Made by a program: the position numbers and the translations under genes. From NCBI RefSeq assembly GCF_024139115.2, contig NC_085140.1, positions 234,362,371 to 234,426,370 on the forward strand: 64,000 bases of DNA, given 5' to 3'. Numbering within the stretch: position 1 is the first letter of the stretch; every line of letters begins with the position of its first letter. The notes under the pieces were generated by a model, which ran no database searches, was not told the DNA's origin, and was given only the letters and a program-made list of their open reading frames with translations. Below, piece after piece: positions 33,345 through 44,994 of the stretch. This stretch comes from Armigeres subalbatus. Its lineage: Eukaryota; Arthropoda; Insecta; Diptera; Culicidae.

Positions 33345-34200
33345 GACAAGGCAGCAATCATAGCGAACCCGAACATTTTCAGGCTAGATATACAGAAATG
33401 CCTTGATGAGCAGAGATTCCCCGATAGATGGAAAAGGTAGAAATTGGTGTTGTTGCTGAAGGCGGGGAAGCCGCCGGTCGGCTCATCGGCGTAAAGACTA
33501 ATTTGTCTTATAGACACGACGGGCAAGTTGCTAGAGAGGATCATCCTCAACAGGCTGACTCCGTACGTAGAGGGTACGGACGGCCTGTCAAGCAATCAGT
33601 TTGTTTTTCGTAGGGGTCCATGTAAGTCCATGTTGGACGCTATTAACTCGGTGTTAAAGAGGGCCAAGATAGCGATCCAACACAAAAGGCGAGGTATTCG
33701 ATAGTGTGCGTTAGTGACACTTAATGTTAAAGAACGCATTTAACAGCACAAGCTAGAATGCCATCGCGCTCTCGTTACACCGGCTTAGCCTGTCGGTGGG
33801 CCTGTACCGGATTTTGAAAAGCTGTTTTCAGAACCGTGTACTATTATACGAGACCGATGCCGGTCAGAGAAGCGTTCCTATTACCGCAGGAGTCCAGCAA
33901 GGTTCAATACTGGGCGCGGGATGTACTACTGGGTCCTGAAACTAAAGTTCCTCCCTGGTGTATGTTAGCATCCAAGTATGTCTCATATGGTGCGTCAGGG
34001 TGAGTCAGAGGATGTGTTAGAGAGAGCACCCAAGTAAGCCTCACACGGGATGAGTGCCTGTGTGAGTGTGAATGAACGAGTACAGCAAGTACTGCCTATC
34101 CCCTAGAAGTAATGCTGAGAGGCAGTTCCTGGGGGAAATGATGGGCAGAGCCCAAAGGAGTTTAGTCAGTATTACCTAAAGTAAATGCATTCTCCCTTGT
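33345..34200 (+). mobile_element. R1-type element, RT remnant and 3' end
   Basis: RT text readable over several frames: KCLDEQRFPDRWKR, AGKPP (33400-33480), LICLIDTTGKLLERIILNRLTPYVEG (33500-33575), LSSNQFVFRRGPCKSMLDAINSVLKRAK (33580-33670), IAIQHKRRGIRYC-like text, and ITAGVQQGSILG at 33880-33912. It then jumps to a 3' leader-like tail with GCAGTTCCTGGGGGAAATG (34115-34145). The catalytic FADD and everything after are deleted. Probably the same insertion as 30420-32310. Confidence 0.7.
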
Positions 34201-34382
34201 AAAGAAATCACTATCACAACTCTATTATGAGTTTGAATGATGTTGTCTTCTGAAACTTAAACCTGATCAGTTCAAATGTATTTTCGGCATCCAAATTTAG
34301 TGTTATAGAAGTATGTTAGTGTTACAAAGTTATACAAATAGGACAGTTATTAAACTCACAACCTGCTGTGAATAAAGCAGAT

Positions 34383-34441
34383 TTTTTTTTTAAATTCTTT
34401 ATTAGAGTGATTTTTTCAGTGTTAGAAGTTCATCACTTCTT
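34383..34441 (-). mobile_element. Tiny poly(A)-tailed retroinsert with target duplication
   Basis: An 11-bp duplication ATAAAGCAGAT (34372-34382 and 34442-34452) brackets about 59 bp which on the minus strand ends AATAAAG, then a short spacer and a run of A. A polyadenylation signal plus A tail plus direct repeats is the signature of LINE-mediated retroposition; only the last few dozen bases of the source were copied. Confidence 0.8.
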
Positions 34442-34920
34442 ATAAAGCAGATGAGGTAGCCACCAGATCACTTAGCCCGCCATTGTACATTGTATACGTC
34501 AAGGTGAAGTAGGTACTTTAGACGTTTACTTATCTGTTTGAAGACACTCTTGTTACTATAATATGGGATCATGTATTCATGATCAACTGCAAATATCCAG
34601 AACATTATGAAGTATTCCATACCTGAAAATAGATTAAAAAGAAGAAAAATTAGTGGTTTATAGCACAGTTGAATTAACGAATAATTTACTCAGCTTAGAC
34701 ATACAACCAGCAACGAGAAAATAGTGGAAAGGTGAAAGCCCAGCATAAATAACCCACAAACACAACATATGTTTTGTACCTTTATTTTTGGATGGTTATT
34801 AAACGTCAAATGAATCAAAACGTGACATAAACATAAATAGGATATTCTGTCAAACATTCAACGTTTGTCTACCCAGTAGAAGCAAGTAGAAGCATCAACT
34901 GTCTACTCGTTACCCTATGC

Positions 34921-35470
34921 CTAGGATAGGATGTGACAATTAGTCATTAAAAATCGTACCGATGTTCTGTCAAAATCGTACCGGTTGCTGATTGGGTGAA
35001 AATGACAATCGATTACTTCGATCGGCGGTATCACATTTTCAAAAGGGCAGCTTGTTGTTACCTTGGCCGTGTTGCTGGGTAATTAAATTGAAATTAATGA
35101 CAAAATTTAAAAGTTTGTTTTTTGATTTTTTGGGCAAAATGAATTTATGCTAGACTGCAAAAAATGTATGCATGATTTTCAAGGGTTATGCTAATTTGAA
35201 ACACTCGATTTGAAGCATTATTAACCAACTTTTTACCCATTTCACTGTAAAACTCATTTAATTCCATGTAAAAACTTTATGATGATAGTACGTAACATCT
35301 TTTATTACAAAATATGGAAGAAATGAACGAGAAAACATGAATTTTATATATATTTTATTCGGCGGATTTTGCATAAAAAATGTTCGGAAGCTCTGGACAC
35401 CACCTCGTCGAAGCAATCGACTGAGGAAACAACAAGGCAGTCGTAATTCAATTGTCACATCCTATCCTAG
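34921..35470. mobile_element. 550-bp MITE with 21-bp perfect TIRs
   Basis: 34921-34941 and 35450-35470 are perfect inverted copies (CTAGGATAGGATGTGACAAT plus one base). The flanks CCCTATGC (34913-34920) and CCCTTTGC (35471-35478) agree in seven of eight bases, suggesting an 8-bp target duplication as in hAT elements. The interior is AT-rich and has no transposase text. Confidence 0.75.
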
Positions 35471-35478
35471 CCCTTTGC

Positions 35479-36541
35479 GTAATAATGGAGATCGGAGTAG
35501 TCGATGGAATTGAACTGATAATTTTTTTTGCAGCGCTGTCATTATTTTAAAAAAATGAATTGAATTCAACAAAACTTAAATAACTAATTAATTTCGTTCC
35601 GTTATTGTAAGTACCTATGTATTTCTTGCGAAATGAATGTATTCATATATGCGGAATACAGCTCTTTCATAGGATAGCATGGCCATAGCATAGTTACGAT
35701 GTACTTCTTAGATTGACCATCAGCGATACTCATGTTTTTCTTTTGAAACCCTTATTCAGATTGCTGTCAGAAATCAAGGTGGGTGTGGTCCTTGATTTCA
35801 ATCTAGGATCAAAATCACAAAAGCATGAGGATTACTGCTAGTGTGCGACACTCTCATAAGTACCACGGAGTTGGATATTGGGGAAGGTATTCGTTGGGAC
35901 AGGATTTGCCTGTAGCTGGAATGTGATTATGGTGAATCTTGCCAACAACACGCAAAAGTTTCTTTCTAGCTTTAAGGTCACTTTGCTGCGTCGCAGCATG
36001 CGTGAAAAAATAAAAATGACAGTTGTGCGTTGCTTCCGTATCGAGTGGTGTGCCCCCGAAAACGCGAGCACTTTGAAACTTGGATTCTGTCAGGAGTGAC
36101 CTTAAAGGAATGTATTCGGAGTACAGCCCTTTCGAGTAAACATTAGAGCTTGAAGGTGCTGTTGAAGAATTCTGTATTTGATTACACCGAACCGGACGCT
36201 TTATGTTCGATTTAAAGGATCGTAAGCAATCAATTGATAGAGGAGTACGTTTTATGTTGCTTTGCTTTTGAGACACATTTCTCATTAATTCTGGCCAAAA
36301 ATCTATTAAAACGACCAGAACCGGAATTATACTTTCTTATTACATTTCTCACAAAAAAAGTTCCGAGAAGCTGATTGTCCATGTATCGCAATATAAATTG
36401 TCTGCGATCCGAGAATTAAACGCTCTATGCGTTCCGATGAAAATTCTACGAATCCGCGTTTTAAAAGCAAATTTTCAAAATGAAAAAAAGGGTATGCTCC
36501 GGAAAATAAATTTTTCGCTTTCCGAAAATAATTTCCTTTAA
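35479..36541. other. AT-rich region, nothing firm
   Basis: Overlapping ORFs on both strands at 35838-36285 have no domain. From 36310 to 36800 the text repeats TTCCGAAAAT/TTTTCGC-like motifs, a diffuse low-complexity background into which the MITE at 36542 is set. Confidence 0.4.
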
Positions 36542-36637
36542 GGGCCAATTTCTTCACCTCCGCTTAACTCTTAAGCGGTGCTTACCCATACGTTTAAACC
36601 GGGTTTAAGCATTAAGCGGAGGTGAAGAAATTGGCCC
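36542..36637. mobile_element. 96-bp PIF/Harbinger-like MITE
   Basis: TAA at 36539-36541 and 36638-36640 flanks perfect 25-bp inverted termini (36542-36566 and 36613-36637) beginning GGGCCAATTTCTTCACC. A 3-bp TWA duplication with GGGCC-type ends is the PIF/Harbinger pattern. The centre has further TTTAAACC/GGTTTAA pairing, so the whole element can fold into one hairpin. Confidence 0.85.
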
Positions 36638-36640
36638 TAA

Positions 36641-37605
36641 GAGTTCTAATTTTCCGCCTTTCAAAAAGATCCCGACCCGCCAAAGAATTGTATGAACTCC
36701 GAGTAGTGTAATGACCCTCGCGTTCCCACAAGAAAATTATCGCGTTCCAAAATGTTAAGTTCCGTAAAACAAATAGTTGAAAAGCAGTTTTAGACATGCG
36801 GAAGGATGGTAGTGAAACAAGGTGAAACAGAACATTTAAAGTCTATTTCAATGATTTTGACGTAGGACTTACGTCTCTCTTTACTATACCGGGTGTCATT
36901 TCAAAATTTTTAAATCGACCGCGTTACGCTGTGTTGAAAGATTTTGAACGTTAATAGCGTTCGTCTCAGTGGACGAATTTCTGCGATAAGCCCCTCAATC
37001 GACAGATTCCAAGTATGCCTTCCATGTCCATGCTTGATAAGACCCGAAAAACTTGTTTCAATAGGCATGAAACTGTTTTCAATGAAAAACATTGAGATCA
37101 AGGGAACCTATAAATATGGGTACCGCATAATTCTTGCATCATTCCTTTACCACGTTCTGATTGGTGCAGACACCAGCGAATGAGACCCAGCTGCCGAAAA
37201 GCCATTAAATAGCGCAACGCGATTTTTTCCTTTCATTCTGACCGGGACAAGCGAAGCAACCACATCATCGATTGAACAGCACTCACACCTTTTAGCAGGG
37301 AATGAAGTCTGCACCGATCGCTTTTTCGGCTCGACACCATCGAAGCGACCATCATCAGCCGAAACCTAGCCAGTACATCAGCAGTCCACCCTACAGACCC
37401 GACAAAACAGCAATGCTGAGCAGATACCGGCAGCAGCAGCAGAGTCGAGCCGAGACCGGCCGGCATCGGTGCTGAGCCGATACAGGCTGAAGAAAAGCCA
37501 CATGATGCAGCATGTATGTCCAAAAAACAAACGGTTCTTCAGAGAGCCAATAATAGAGATCAATATCAATGCTTTCAATACCCTTCTGGATAGAAATTGT
37601 ACTTG
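36641..37605. other. Intergenic, small ORFs only
   Basis: A GC-richer patch (37220-37500) with CAGCAGCAGC at 37430-37441 gives short ORFs on both strands. No recognisable domain or repeat. Confidence 0.4.
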
Positions 37606-37776
37606 GGGGTCGTACACATATTACGTAAGCAATTTTTCTGGGTTTTTCGACCCCCCCTCTCCCCATGTAAGATTTCTTTCATACAAACGATTTTTTATTT
37701 ATATGGAGCGTGAGATATTGACCACTCCCCCACCCCCCTCCCCCCATAAGTGCTTACGTAATATGTTTACGGCCCC
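37606..37776. mobile_element. 171-bp MITE with C-rich interior
   Basis: Termini GGGGTCGTACACATATTACG and the inverted CGTAATATGTTTACGGCCCC match over about 26 bp with two mismatches; TTG lies on both outer sides (37603-37605, 37777-37779). The centre has poly(C) tracts (CCCCCCCTCTCCCC and CCCCCACCCCCC-like). This terminal wording is common among insect MITEs as I recall. Confidence 0.8.
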
Positions 37777-37843
37777 TTGGGTGCCAAATCCAATATTCTA
37801 GAGATAAAATTTTATGCGTGATTTTCATAAATAGCGTCAAAAC

Positions 37844-38821
37844 TAACAGTGGATAATTTTTCTGATTTAACCGCGAAGTGGACGAAGGACTTCGCTTGAC
37901 CATGCCTTTAAAGATTCATAAGATGTCCAAATCTCTCACATAATCTTATTTGGATAAAAAAAAACACCGATAACAGCTCAAACATTAATAAACTATCAAT
38001 CGATTTTTCATCAAATGTTGGATTTTTTGGCATTGATAAAAAAAATATCTAGATAAACATTGTTTGATACTGACCGCACACAAAGCGAACGTGACTGAAT
38101 GATCGTCCCTTGTTACCAATTCTAAATCTTATCACCCGAAATCCCATGTCCGGGTGTTTCCTTCCTTCTACTACTAACAATGTTGTCTCAGAAAAGAACA
38201 CGTACTTCCCACCCACCTGAACTGCAATTCTAAGCTCGCTTGCCCGGCTTATTGGCCTGTATCTAGCGAAAAGTCCCGTTAGGAAATAGACGCCAGCAGC
38301 AAGCAACAAGCGTAAAAAAGAAGAAGCCCTTCTCGAACGCGTTGATGATGATGACGCTTTGGCTGACAAAGAAGCGGGATACAAGACACTAGCTGATTGG
38401 CCCACCAATTGGGAAGCAGAGAAGATTCAAAATAAGGTATAAAAGAAAAGTGCATTTGCTCGCAGAGCATTCAGTCTTTTTTATACCATCACTAGAAATT
38501 CGCGGTTATTTGAAAAGATCGTTTTCTTACTTTTTGCACTTAGCCGAAGCAAACAGCCTTTTTCAAGGCTCTAAGAGTTAAAAATAATGTTCTCCTTCAG
38601 TCGCTATCGCACGGAATAGAAGGCTCTTCAGTGGAAGGTAGGTAGATTTGATTTATGTGTCGGTTTGATGAGAAGATTTTGCCAAGGAATGGTATGCAAC
38701 GCCGATTATTTATCCAAAATAGTTGATGTGAGAAATTTGGACATATTATGTATCTTAAAGGCATGGTCAAGTCAAGTCCTACGTCCACTTAGCGGTTATG
38801 TCACAGACATTACCCACTGTT
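37844..38821. mobile_element. 0.98-kb element with about 97-bp TIRs
   Basis: 37844-37941 and 38725-38821 are inverted copies (shared cores CTTGACCATGCCTTTAA and ACAGTGG) with roughly fifteen differences by eye. The 780-bp interior is not palindromic and includes a 119-codon minus ORF (38049-38408) with no recognised domain. Class unknown. Confidence 0.75.
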
Positions 38822-40002
38822 CGTTTTTTTATTTCGTTTTTGACAAAAAGTTTAGTTTTTAGGGTTAGCAAAGGTGTGGCCGATCGGATCGTTGGGGCTC
38901 ATTGTTGGCATGCGACGAATTTGGACATACCTTGTCTGCATGCTACCTGTTTCCGGCTCCATCGTTGTAGCATTCGACTCTATTAGACCGGTTGAGTCCG
39001 CATTCGGATAAGGTGGAAAGCGTTGAGATGCGCGGAAACATACGAGACTTGGATGCGTGGTGACTTTCGTTCCGCAGGCCTGTCAAGGCGGGGTAGCGAG
39101 GATATTTCAGACTAGATTGCCCGTCGAATGACGATGTATTGACCCTTAGTGACTTTTGTGGCGATTTGAGGTCGGCCGGACGCTGACGAATAGCGGCGAT
39201 AATTCCGTCTGGATTGGCCGCCGAATGTTAGGGGGTGGACGCGTAGAGGCTTTGAATCGGCGATCAGACGTCCGGTCACTGAGGGATTCCGTCGATACTT
39301 TCATCTGGATTATCCGCCGGTTGAACACGTGGAGGCTTGTGTGTTCTCCATGCGGCGAACGGTAATTGGCCGCATTTAGTCCCGGTTTGGCAAACGCTCC
39401 TGTGCGGAGCGGATATCGATTTTGGCCGGATAAAAACGGATTCTCGCCGCCTGGTGATGGCCAGGTAGCAAGATCCAAATGCGGCGGAGGCCTCTGGAGT
39501 TAAATACGGTTCACCAATACGGCTCCTAAAGCGCAGAGGTCCCCACGTTGTATGGCTGTTCACCTATACCGTAACAGGCTAGAATTGTACCCGCTGGTTA
39601 CCACTGCTTGAAAAGGACCGATCGTTGGTTTCAGGCCGTATCCAGAACACGTTTTGTATTCACGCGGATCAAACCAAACGCTGGCGTTCAGATCCTTTTT
39701 CCACACGCGGTTTTCTGGTTGCTTTTCTTTTTTGTGCGATCGTTGTTACGATCCTCTTTCAAGGTTGGTTCGCGAGGGATTTCCCTCTTTTCTTTGAGCC
39801 ACCGAGTAGAGCTGTGTGATGTATTAGTGGTACATATTCATACACTGCGAAGCCAGAATACTCACATTGCTTGAAGATCGATATCTTTATTCATGGTTTT
39901 ACTTTTTTTACTGCGTGAAAAATATTACAACACTTGCTTACTATTTTACATATTGCCACATCTCAAATCCGTTTGTTTGCTTATTGGTTGTTTCAGTAAC
40001 AC
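38822..40002. other. Unassigned, moderately GC-rich
   Basis: 39000-39600 is GC-rich with overlapping ORFs on both strands (39146-39478 and 39276-39563 minus). Phrases such as ATTCCGTC...GGATTATCCGCCGGTTG and GGATTGGCCGCCGAATG recur loosely about 135 bp apart, suggesting an old diverged duplication. No domain recognised. Confidence 0.4.
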
Positions 40003-40679
40003 TCTTCCACAATGGTCGGATTCGTCAAATTTCACGACATAAATCGATAACTCGAAAACTATCAGTGCTAGAGTTTTGGCGTCTTCAGAAGAAATGATCT
40101 ACAAGAAAAGATCTATTTTTGGTGTTAGTTGCCATTAGGGTGACCCTTTTGTGAAATTTTTTTGAAAATCCTTTTTTTGAACCTTTTGAGTTAGGATATC
40201 ACATTATTCTACAAAGTTATAGAGAATTTAATTCTAAGCATTTTTGCTTAATAAACATTTATTTTATCTCATATAGATAATGTTTTAATTACTAAATTTA
40301 GATAGGGTGGCCCCCAAAAAAATAGTTTTTAGCTTCCACTTTTATCAATTCAAAATATTTCCAAAAGCTGTCCAGGCAGCGCTTCACGGTCTTTGGAAAG
40401 CGCATCTTTTGGTTACATAAGATGGTTGATAGCTTCATTTTCAAGCATATTATAAGCATTTTTTCATGAAAAAGTCATATTTTTCGGAGCATTCTACTGC
40501 AGCTAGTAACAAATATTAGCAAAAATTTCAATCGTTTTCTGAAAGTATACATTTAGGCCCATCGAATCCATGATATTCCGTTTGTCCATCTTTGTCCACT
40601 TTTGTTTGATGATAATATTAGTTTTGTACGAAAAATAAGGAATTTCATGTGAACACTTATACCATCTTTAGGATTTTCC

Positions 40680-40901
40680 CAATATTCGGTAGAATAAAAG
40701 ACAGAAACACAGTCTTCGACCAGAGGTCGTATAGACTGAACAAATAGACAACGGACTGGACACATAATACTCAGTGGACCGGTGAAGAATTTTTCGATCA
40801 CGAATAGTTCTCTTCTTACCGGGGCGGGAATCGAACCCACGCTCTATATCACATGCTTCTAGACGATTGACGTCGCTAACCGCACGGCCGCAAAGCCCAC
40901 A
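40680..40901 (-). mobile_element. tRNA-derived SINE, second family
   Basis: On the minus strand it starts TGGGCTTTGCGGCCGTGCGG, with box A-like GTGCGGTTAGCGACG and a good box B GGTTCGATTCCCG at about 40826-40838, then a non-tRNA body. The head is tRNA-like but not a folded tRNA gene. The 3' boundary within the loop of the foldback is uncertain. Confidence 0.65.
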
Positions 40902-41274
40902 AAGAATCGTTCTTTATCTAAAATATTTAAATCAACTCGTGTGAAAAGTACTCGAAAAAATCATTCAAATCATCACCACTGGACCGATTTTCAAGGTATT
41001 AAAATAAATGCTTAAGAGCGCTACTTTTGTGGCGAAAAACGAAACCATAAAATTCAAGTTGATTCGCAGAACAATTCCATTTTCACAGCTTCCAAGTGAT
41101 GGTCTCCAATGACTACAAGTGATTCCATGAACATTGATAATCGGTCTAGTAGTTCAAAAATTATGTTTTAAAAAAATATTTTTTCTAAAATGTTGATTTT
41201 TTTACCACCCTGGATCGAGATTAGTGTATCGGACAAAACAAAAAAAATGAGTTTATTAATTTTCGAAAATGAAT

Positions 41275-41569
41275 CTTCTTCTTCTTCTTCTTATTGGCAT
41301 TACATCCCCACACTGGGACAGAGCCGCCTCGCAGCTTAGTGTTCATTAAGCACTTCCACAGTTATTAACTGAGAGGTTTCTAAGCCAAGTTACCATTTTT
41401 GCATTCGTATATCATGAGGCTAACACGATAATACTTTTATGCCCAGGGAAGTCGAGACAATTTCCAATCCGAAAATTGCCTAGACCGGCACCGGGAATCG
41501 AACCCAGCCACCCTCAGCATGGTATTGCTTTGTAGCCGCGCGTCTTACCGCACGGCTAAGGAGGGCCCC
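41275..41569 (-). mobile_element. Feilai-like SINE, copy 3
   Basis: Nearly full-length minus-strand copy with five CTT units at the plus-strand left end and box B GGTTCGATTCCCG. It lies in the loop of the foldback element. No convincing target duplication was visible. Confidence 0.85.
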
Positions 41570-42295
41570 ACACTAAAATTACTAAAATAAAAAAAAAATA
41601 CTAAATATTGCGAAAAACGGAGATATGATATATGTGTTTTCCATGGAATCGCTGATTTTTCATACAAAAATTAATATGATTTTCAAACAAAAGTGGACAA
41701 AGATGGACAAATAAAATACCATGAATTTGATGGGTCTACATGTATACTTTCAGAATACGATTGAAATGTTTGCTAATATTTGCTACTAGCTGCAGTAGAA
41801 TGCTCAGAAAAATATCACTTTTTCATGAAAAAACGCTTATAATACGCTTGAAAATGAAGCTATCAACCATCCTATATAACCAAAAGATGCGCTTTCCAAA
41901 GACCGTGAAGCGATGCTTGGACAGTTTTCGAAAATATTTTGAATTGGTGAAAGTGGAAGCTAAAACTATTTTTTCCGGGGCCACCCTATCTAAATTTAGT
42001 AATTTAGTCATAGAACATTACCTATATGAGATAAAATAAATGTTTATTAAGCAAAAATGCTTAGAATTAAATTCTCTATAACTTTGTAGAATAATGTGAT
42101 CTCCTAACTCAAAAGATTAAAAAAAAATATTTTCAAAAAAAAAATTACAAATGGTCACCCTAATGGCAACTAACACCAAAAATAGATCTTTTCTTGTAGA
42201 TCATTTCTTCTGAAGACGTCAAAACTCTAGCACTGATAGTTTTCGAGTTATCGATTTATGTCGTGAAATTTGACGAATCCGACCATTGTGTCTTC

Positions 42296-43660
42296 GAGTG
42301 AAAATGGAAAAATCAAATCACCCTCATCCAGTACTGCCGAAAATTTCAAGTGATCATTCTGAATACTTTGTTCTATTTTGTGAGGTCGGTTTGTACACTG
42401 ACTCCACAATCATAGGTCTCACCAATATGAGACATTTCCACTTAACCAACATGCAAAGTGAGGTAACTAATTATTGTTCTAATGTGACCCATACATATGG
42501 GGTCAGTATGAATTGATTAGTACGAGTTCAAATTTCTTTTTGTATAACCCCGATCAAACTACACGCTACACCCGGCATACTTTTTATCAAAACAAGCCCT
42601 GCTACACGGGTCAGAGTCATTTTAATTAACTCATTTATCAAGTAAAAAATCACAATAATAATGAAAAAATTGCAAGATTTGGTTTTCAGTTGCATATCAC
42701 AGAATATTGAATATTTGAACAAAATATTTTATTCCTATGTATTTCATGCTCGAAGTTTATTGTTCGCTATAACTTGTCGTAGCAAATATCGAAGCGGTTC
42801 TTTGAAAAACTCTATTGGGATTCAGAGCAGCATTTACCCCCTACTGGACTTCACTGGAATACGTCTTACATCTCGAACTGCGAGCAGACATGAAATCGGC
42901 ATAGCTGTTTAGCATGAATTTCGAATTTGTCATTTAATTTTCCCAAAACGACAATGACACACAGTGATTCCATTCTCAGCGTCAAACGATGCGCGAACAA
43001 AGGAGCCGTTAATTTTTTTCTCATGAGAATGTGTTGTTTTGTTCTTATGCCAAGAGGTGTTGTCAAGGCAACCAGCCGTGTACTGCGCTGCGATTGAACA
43101 TTCCTCACTACCAAGACCACAAGAGTGACCCATGAATCAAATTGCGACTGCGATCGTTCTGGTGCTTGATATGTTCTACAAAATTGTGACTGTCTTATGA
43201 ATATATTGTCTTGCAGATGACGGCAGTCCTGGAGACGACGACGACACGATGGACTGTGTGAGACTTGATGCCTAGGCGCAACCTAATGGGTTTATTGATT
43301 TATATAATTAGATACCGGGGCCGCCCGGGGTGCTTGATTTGAATACGAATGCTCTCCGGGCGGGCCCTGAACTTCAACTTCTTCTACGTGCGCTGCGCTT
43401 GTAGCGTGGCATCTAATGGAATTGCAAGGCGCGCGCGGGCGTACTGCGAAGGTGTGTCCCAGTTTCGGGGCCGTTTGACCTATAATAATAATGTGTATAA
43501 TCTGTTTACGCTACTCATTAGAATTTTATGGTAACGTTTCAAAATCATGGCAAATAACCGTTTTTTCGAAGGCACGTTCGACCCACACGACTTTACATTG
43601 CTGCGTCTTATACCAAATAAGACATCCAATGTAACTGCGAGGCCACTACTCGAAATATAG
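42296..43660. other. Intergenic, nothing firm
   Basis: Short ORFs only. A GC-rich local pairing (GGGGCCGCCCGG near 43318 with CCGGGCGGGCCC near 43357) could form a hairpin. No coding evidence. Confidence 0.4.
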
Positions 43661-43870
43661 TTGTGCTCACACTAAGCATATGCGGTATTTCGAAAAATTT
43701 CGTTTCAGGTGGTTCGAAACGAAATTCCGCGGAATTTCGCGGAATTTGATCATGGCGAAATCTGATTTCTTGATTTCGTTTCGTTTCGTAAAATTACAAA
43801 AATTTCGCTAGAAAAAACAAGCTTCTAACGAAATTTAACGGAATTCCGCGGAATTTCGAAACAAGTTTAA
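43661..43870. repeat. TTTCG-rich end, left side of a split element
   Basis: Begins TTGTGCTCACACTAAGCATA and continues into dense GAAATTTCG/CGAAACGAAAT and TTCCGCGGAATTTCG motifs. A matching inverted terminus (CGCATACCCTTAGCTCACAC) with the same motifs lies at 49690-49887, so the two may be the ends of one element split by later insertions. Confidence 0.45.
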
Positions 43871-44071
43871 ACTAATCCATACTTTATATTATAAAAAATT
43901 TGGCTGCGCCGCTGAACAAAATCATTAAGTTGTATTCAAAACTTTAGGTTATATATTTTTTCTATTAACGCTCACTACATAATCCCATTCGTCGTTTTCT
44001 TCTATAAAACGTCTCCAGTGTTTCCATGATTTAAATTTTGTGATATTTTTTTTACTATTCGTACAATATTA

Positions 44072-44300
44072 ATGCAGAATCGATCGTGTTGCTGCTGGTC
44101 ATGGGACGGCAGCTAGTCCGGGAGAACGCGAAGTCAAAAAAATCTACCTCGCGTAGCAAAAATTTGTTTAACCAGTGTGCAATCGATCGTGTTGATGCTG
44201 ATCACGCCAGCTAGTGTGAGAAAACGCGAAGTGATAAAACTAATGTCTGCATCGAAGAGCAAAAAATTATTTAGTGCGGAATCGATCGTATTGTAGAAGA
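44072..44300. repeat. Diverged tandem repeat, about 103-bp period
   Basis: GAATCGATCGTGTTGCTGCTG at about 44075, CAATCGATCGTGTTGATGCTG at 44178 and GAATCGATCGTATTG at 44279 mark two full units and a partial one, each followed by an AACGCGAAGT-type phrase. Confidence 0.75.
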
Positions 44301-44994
44301 TTATTAAACGAAGCACATTGATCTTGCGTTGGATTGATTTGAAACACAGTTTTCGTCTTCTTGTTTTCAAAATAACTTCGTTTACAATAAATATTTTGTC
44401 GTTTACCAAGGGGTTTCACATGACCAACTAACCAACGATTCCTTTTCCGTAGCGCTCACGGAGATGCAGAGCCAGGTGCAGAGCATTCCTCGGTCTCTTA
44501 AAACAATGATTGTTAAACTAATTTTCCTCTCCTAATCCTAAATTGACTATAAGCACGTGACCAGCATCGTTATTGATCATGAATTGGAAACTCCGAAGCA
44601 AGTATACAATAAGAATATTTTTTTTGTATCCCAAGAATATTATTTAATTGGTGAGCTGTGCATATTTGCTGTTTCTCGGCCAATCATGATTAGCAACTAT
44701 GATGTGTACAGTTAATCAAGCTAATAAGCTCTTCTTTGACTATTTGCACAATATGTTAGGAACATTGCAGATCTGTGGGCATTTCTAGATCTTCGCATGG
44801 AATTTGCAAAACAAAAAAAAAATCCAGGACGGGTTGAAAGATCATTAAAATTGCTGAAAATTCCTCACTTATGATTGCTTTCAACACATACTGACCATAA
44901 CAGCTGTTCTCATATGCCAAGGACACACACAAACAAAAGCTAAGTTTGTCGAGCTGATTGTATTATATAGCTATACTGCTATACTATACGAGCT
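44301..44994. other. AT-rich, nothing recognised
   Basis: No ORF above chance length and no clear repeat. Confidence 0.5.

Larger units (their letters stand above)
40008..42290. mobile_element. 2.28-kb foldback element with about 650-bp inverted arms
   Basis: Arms 40008-40655 and 41634-42290 are inverted copies. The outer ~137 bp differ at a single base by eye; the inner parts diverge and carry indels. A 5-bp TCTTC lies on both sides (40003-40007 and 42291-42295), a possible target duplication. The ~980-bp loop holds two SINEs (40680-40901, 41275-41569) and no transposase. Small ORFs in the arms (41740-42039) are not conserved in both arms. Confidence 0.85.

Noticed and set aside
40820..40900. 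Functional tRNA gene
   Set aside because: Box A and B are present but arms do not fold as a tRNA, and a SINE body follows.
41740..42039. 99-codon ORF in the right arm of the foldback
   Set aside because: Not kept in the inverted left arm and no domain; chance in an AT-rich arm.
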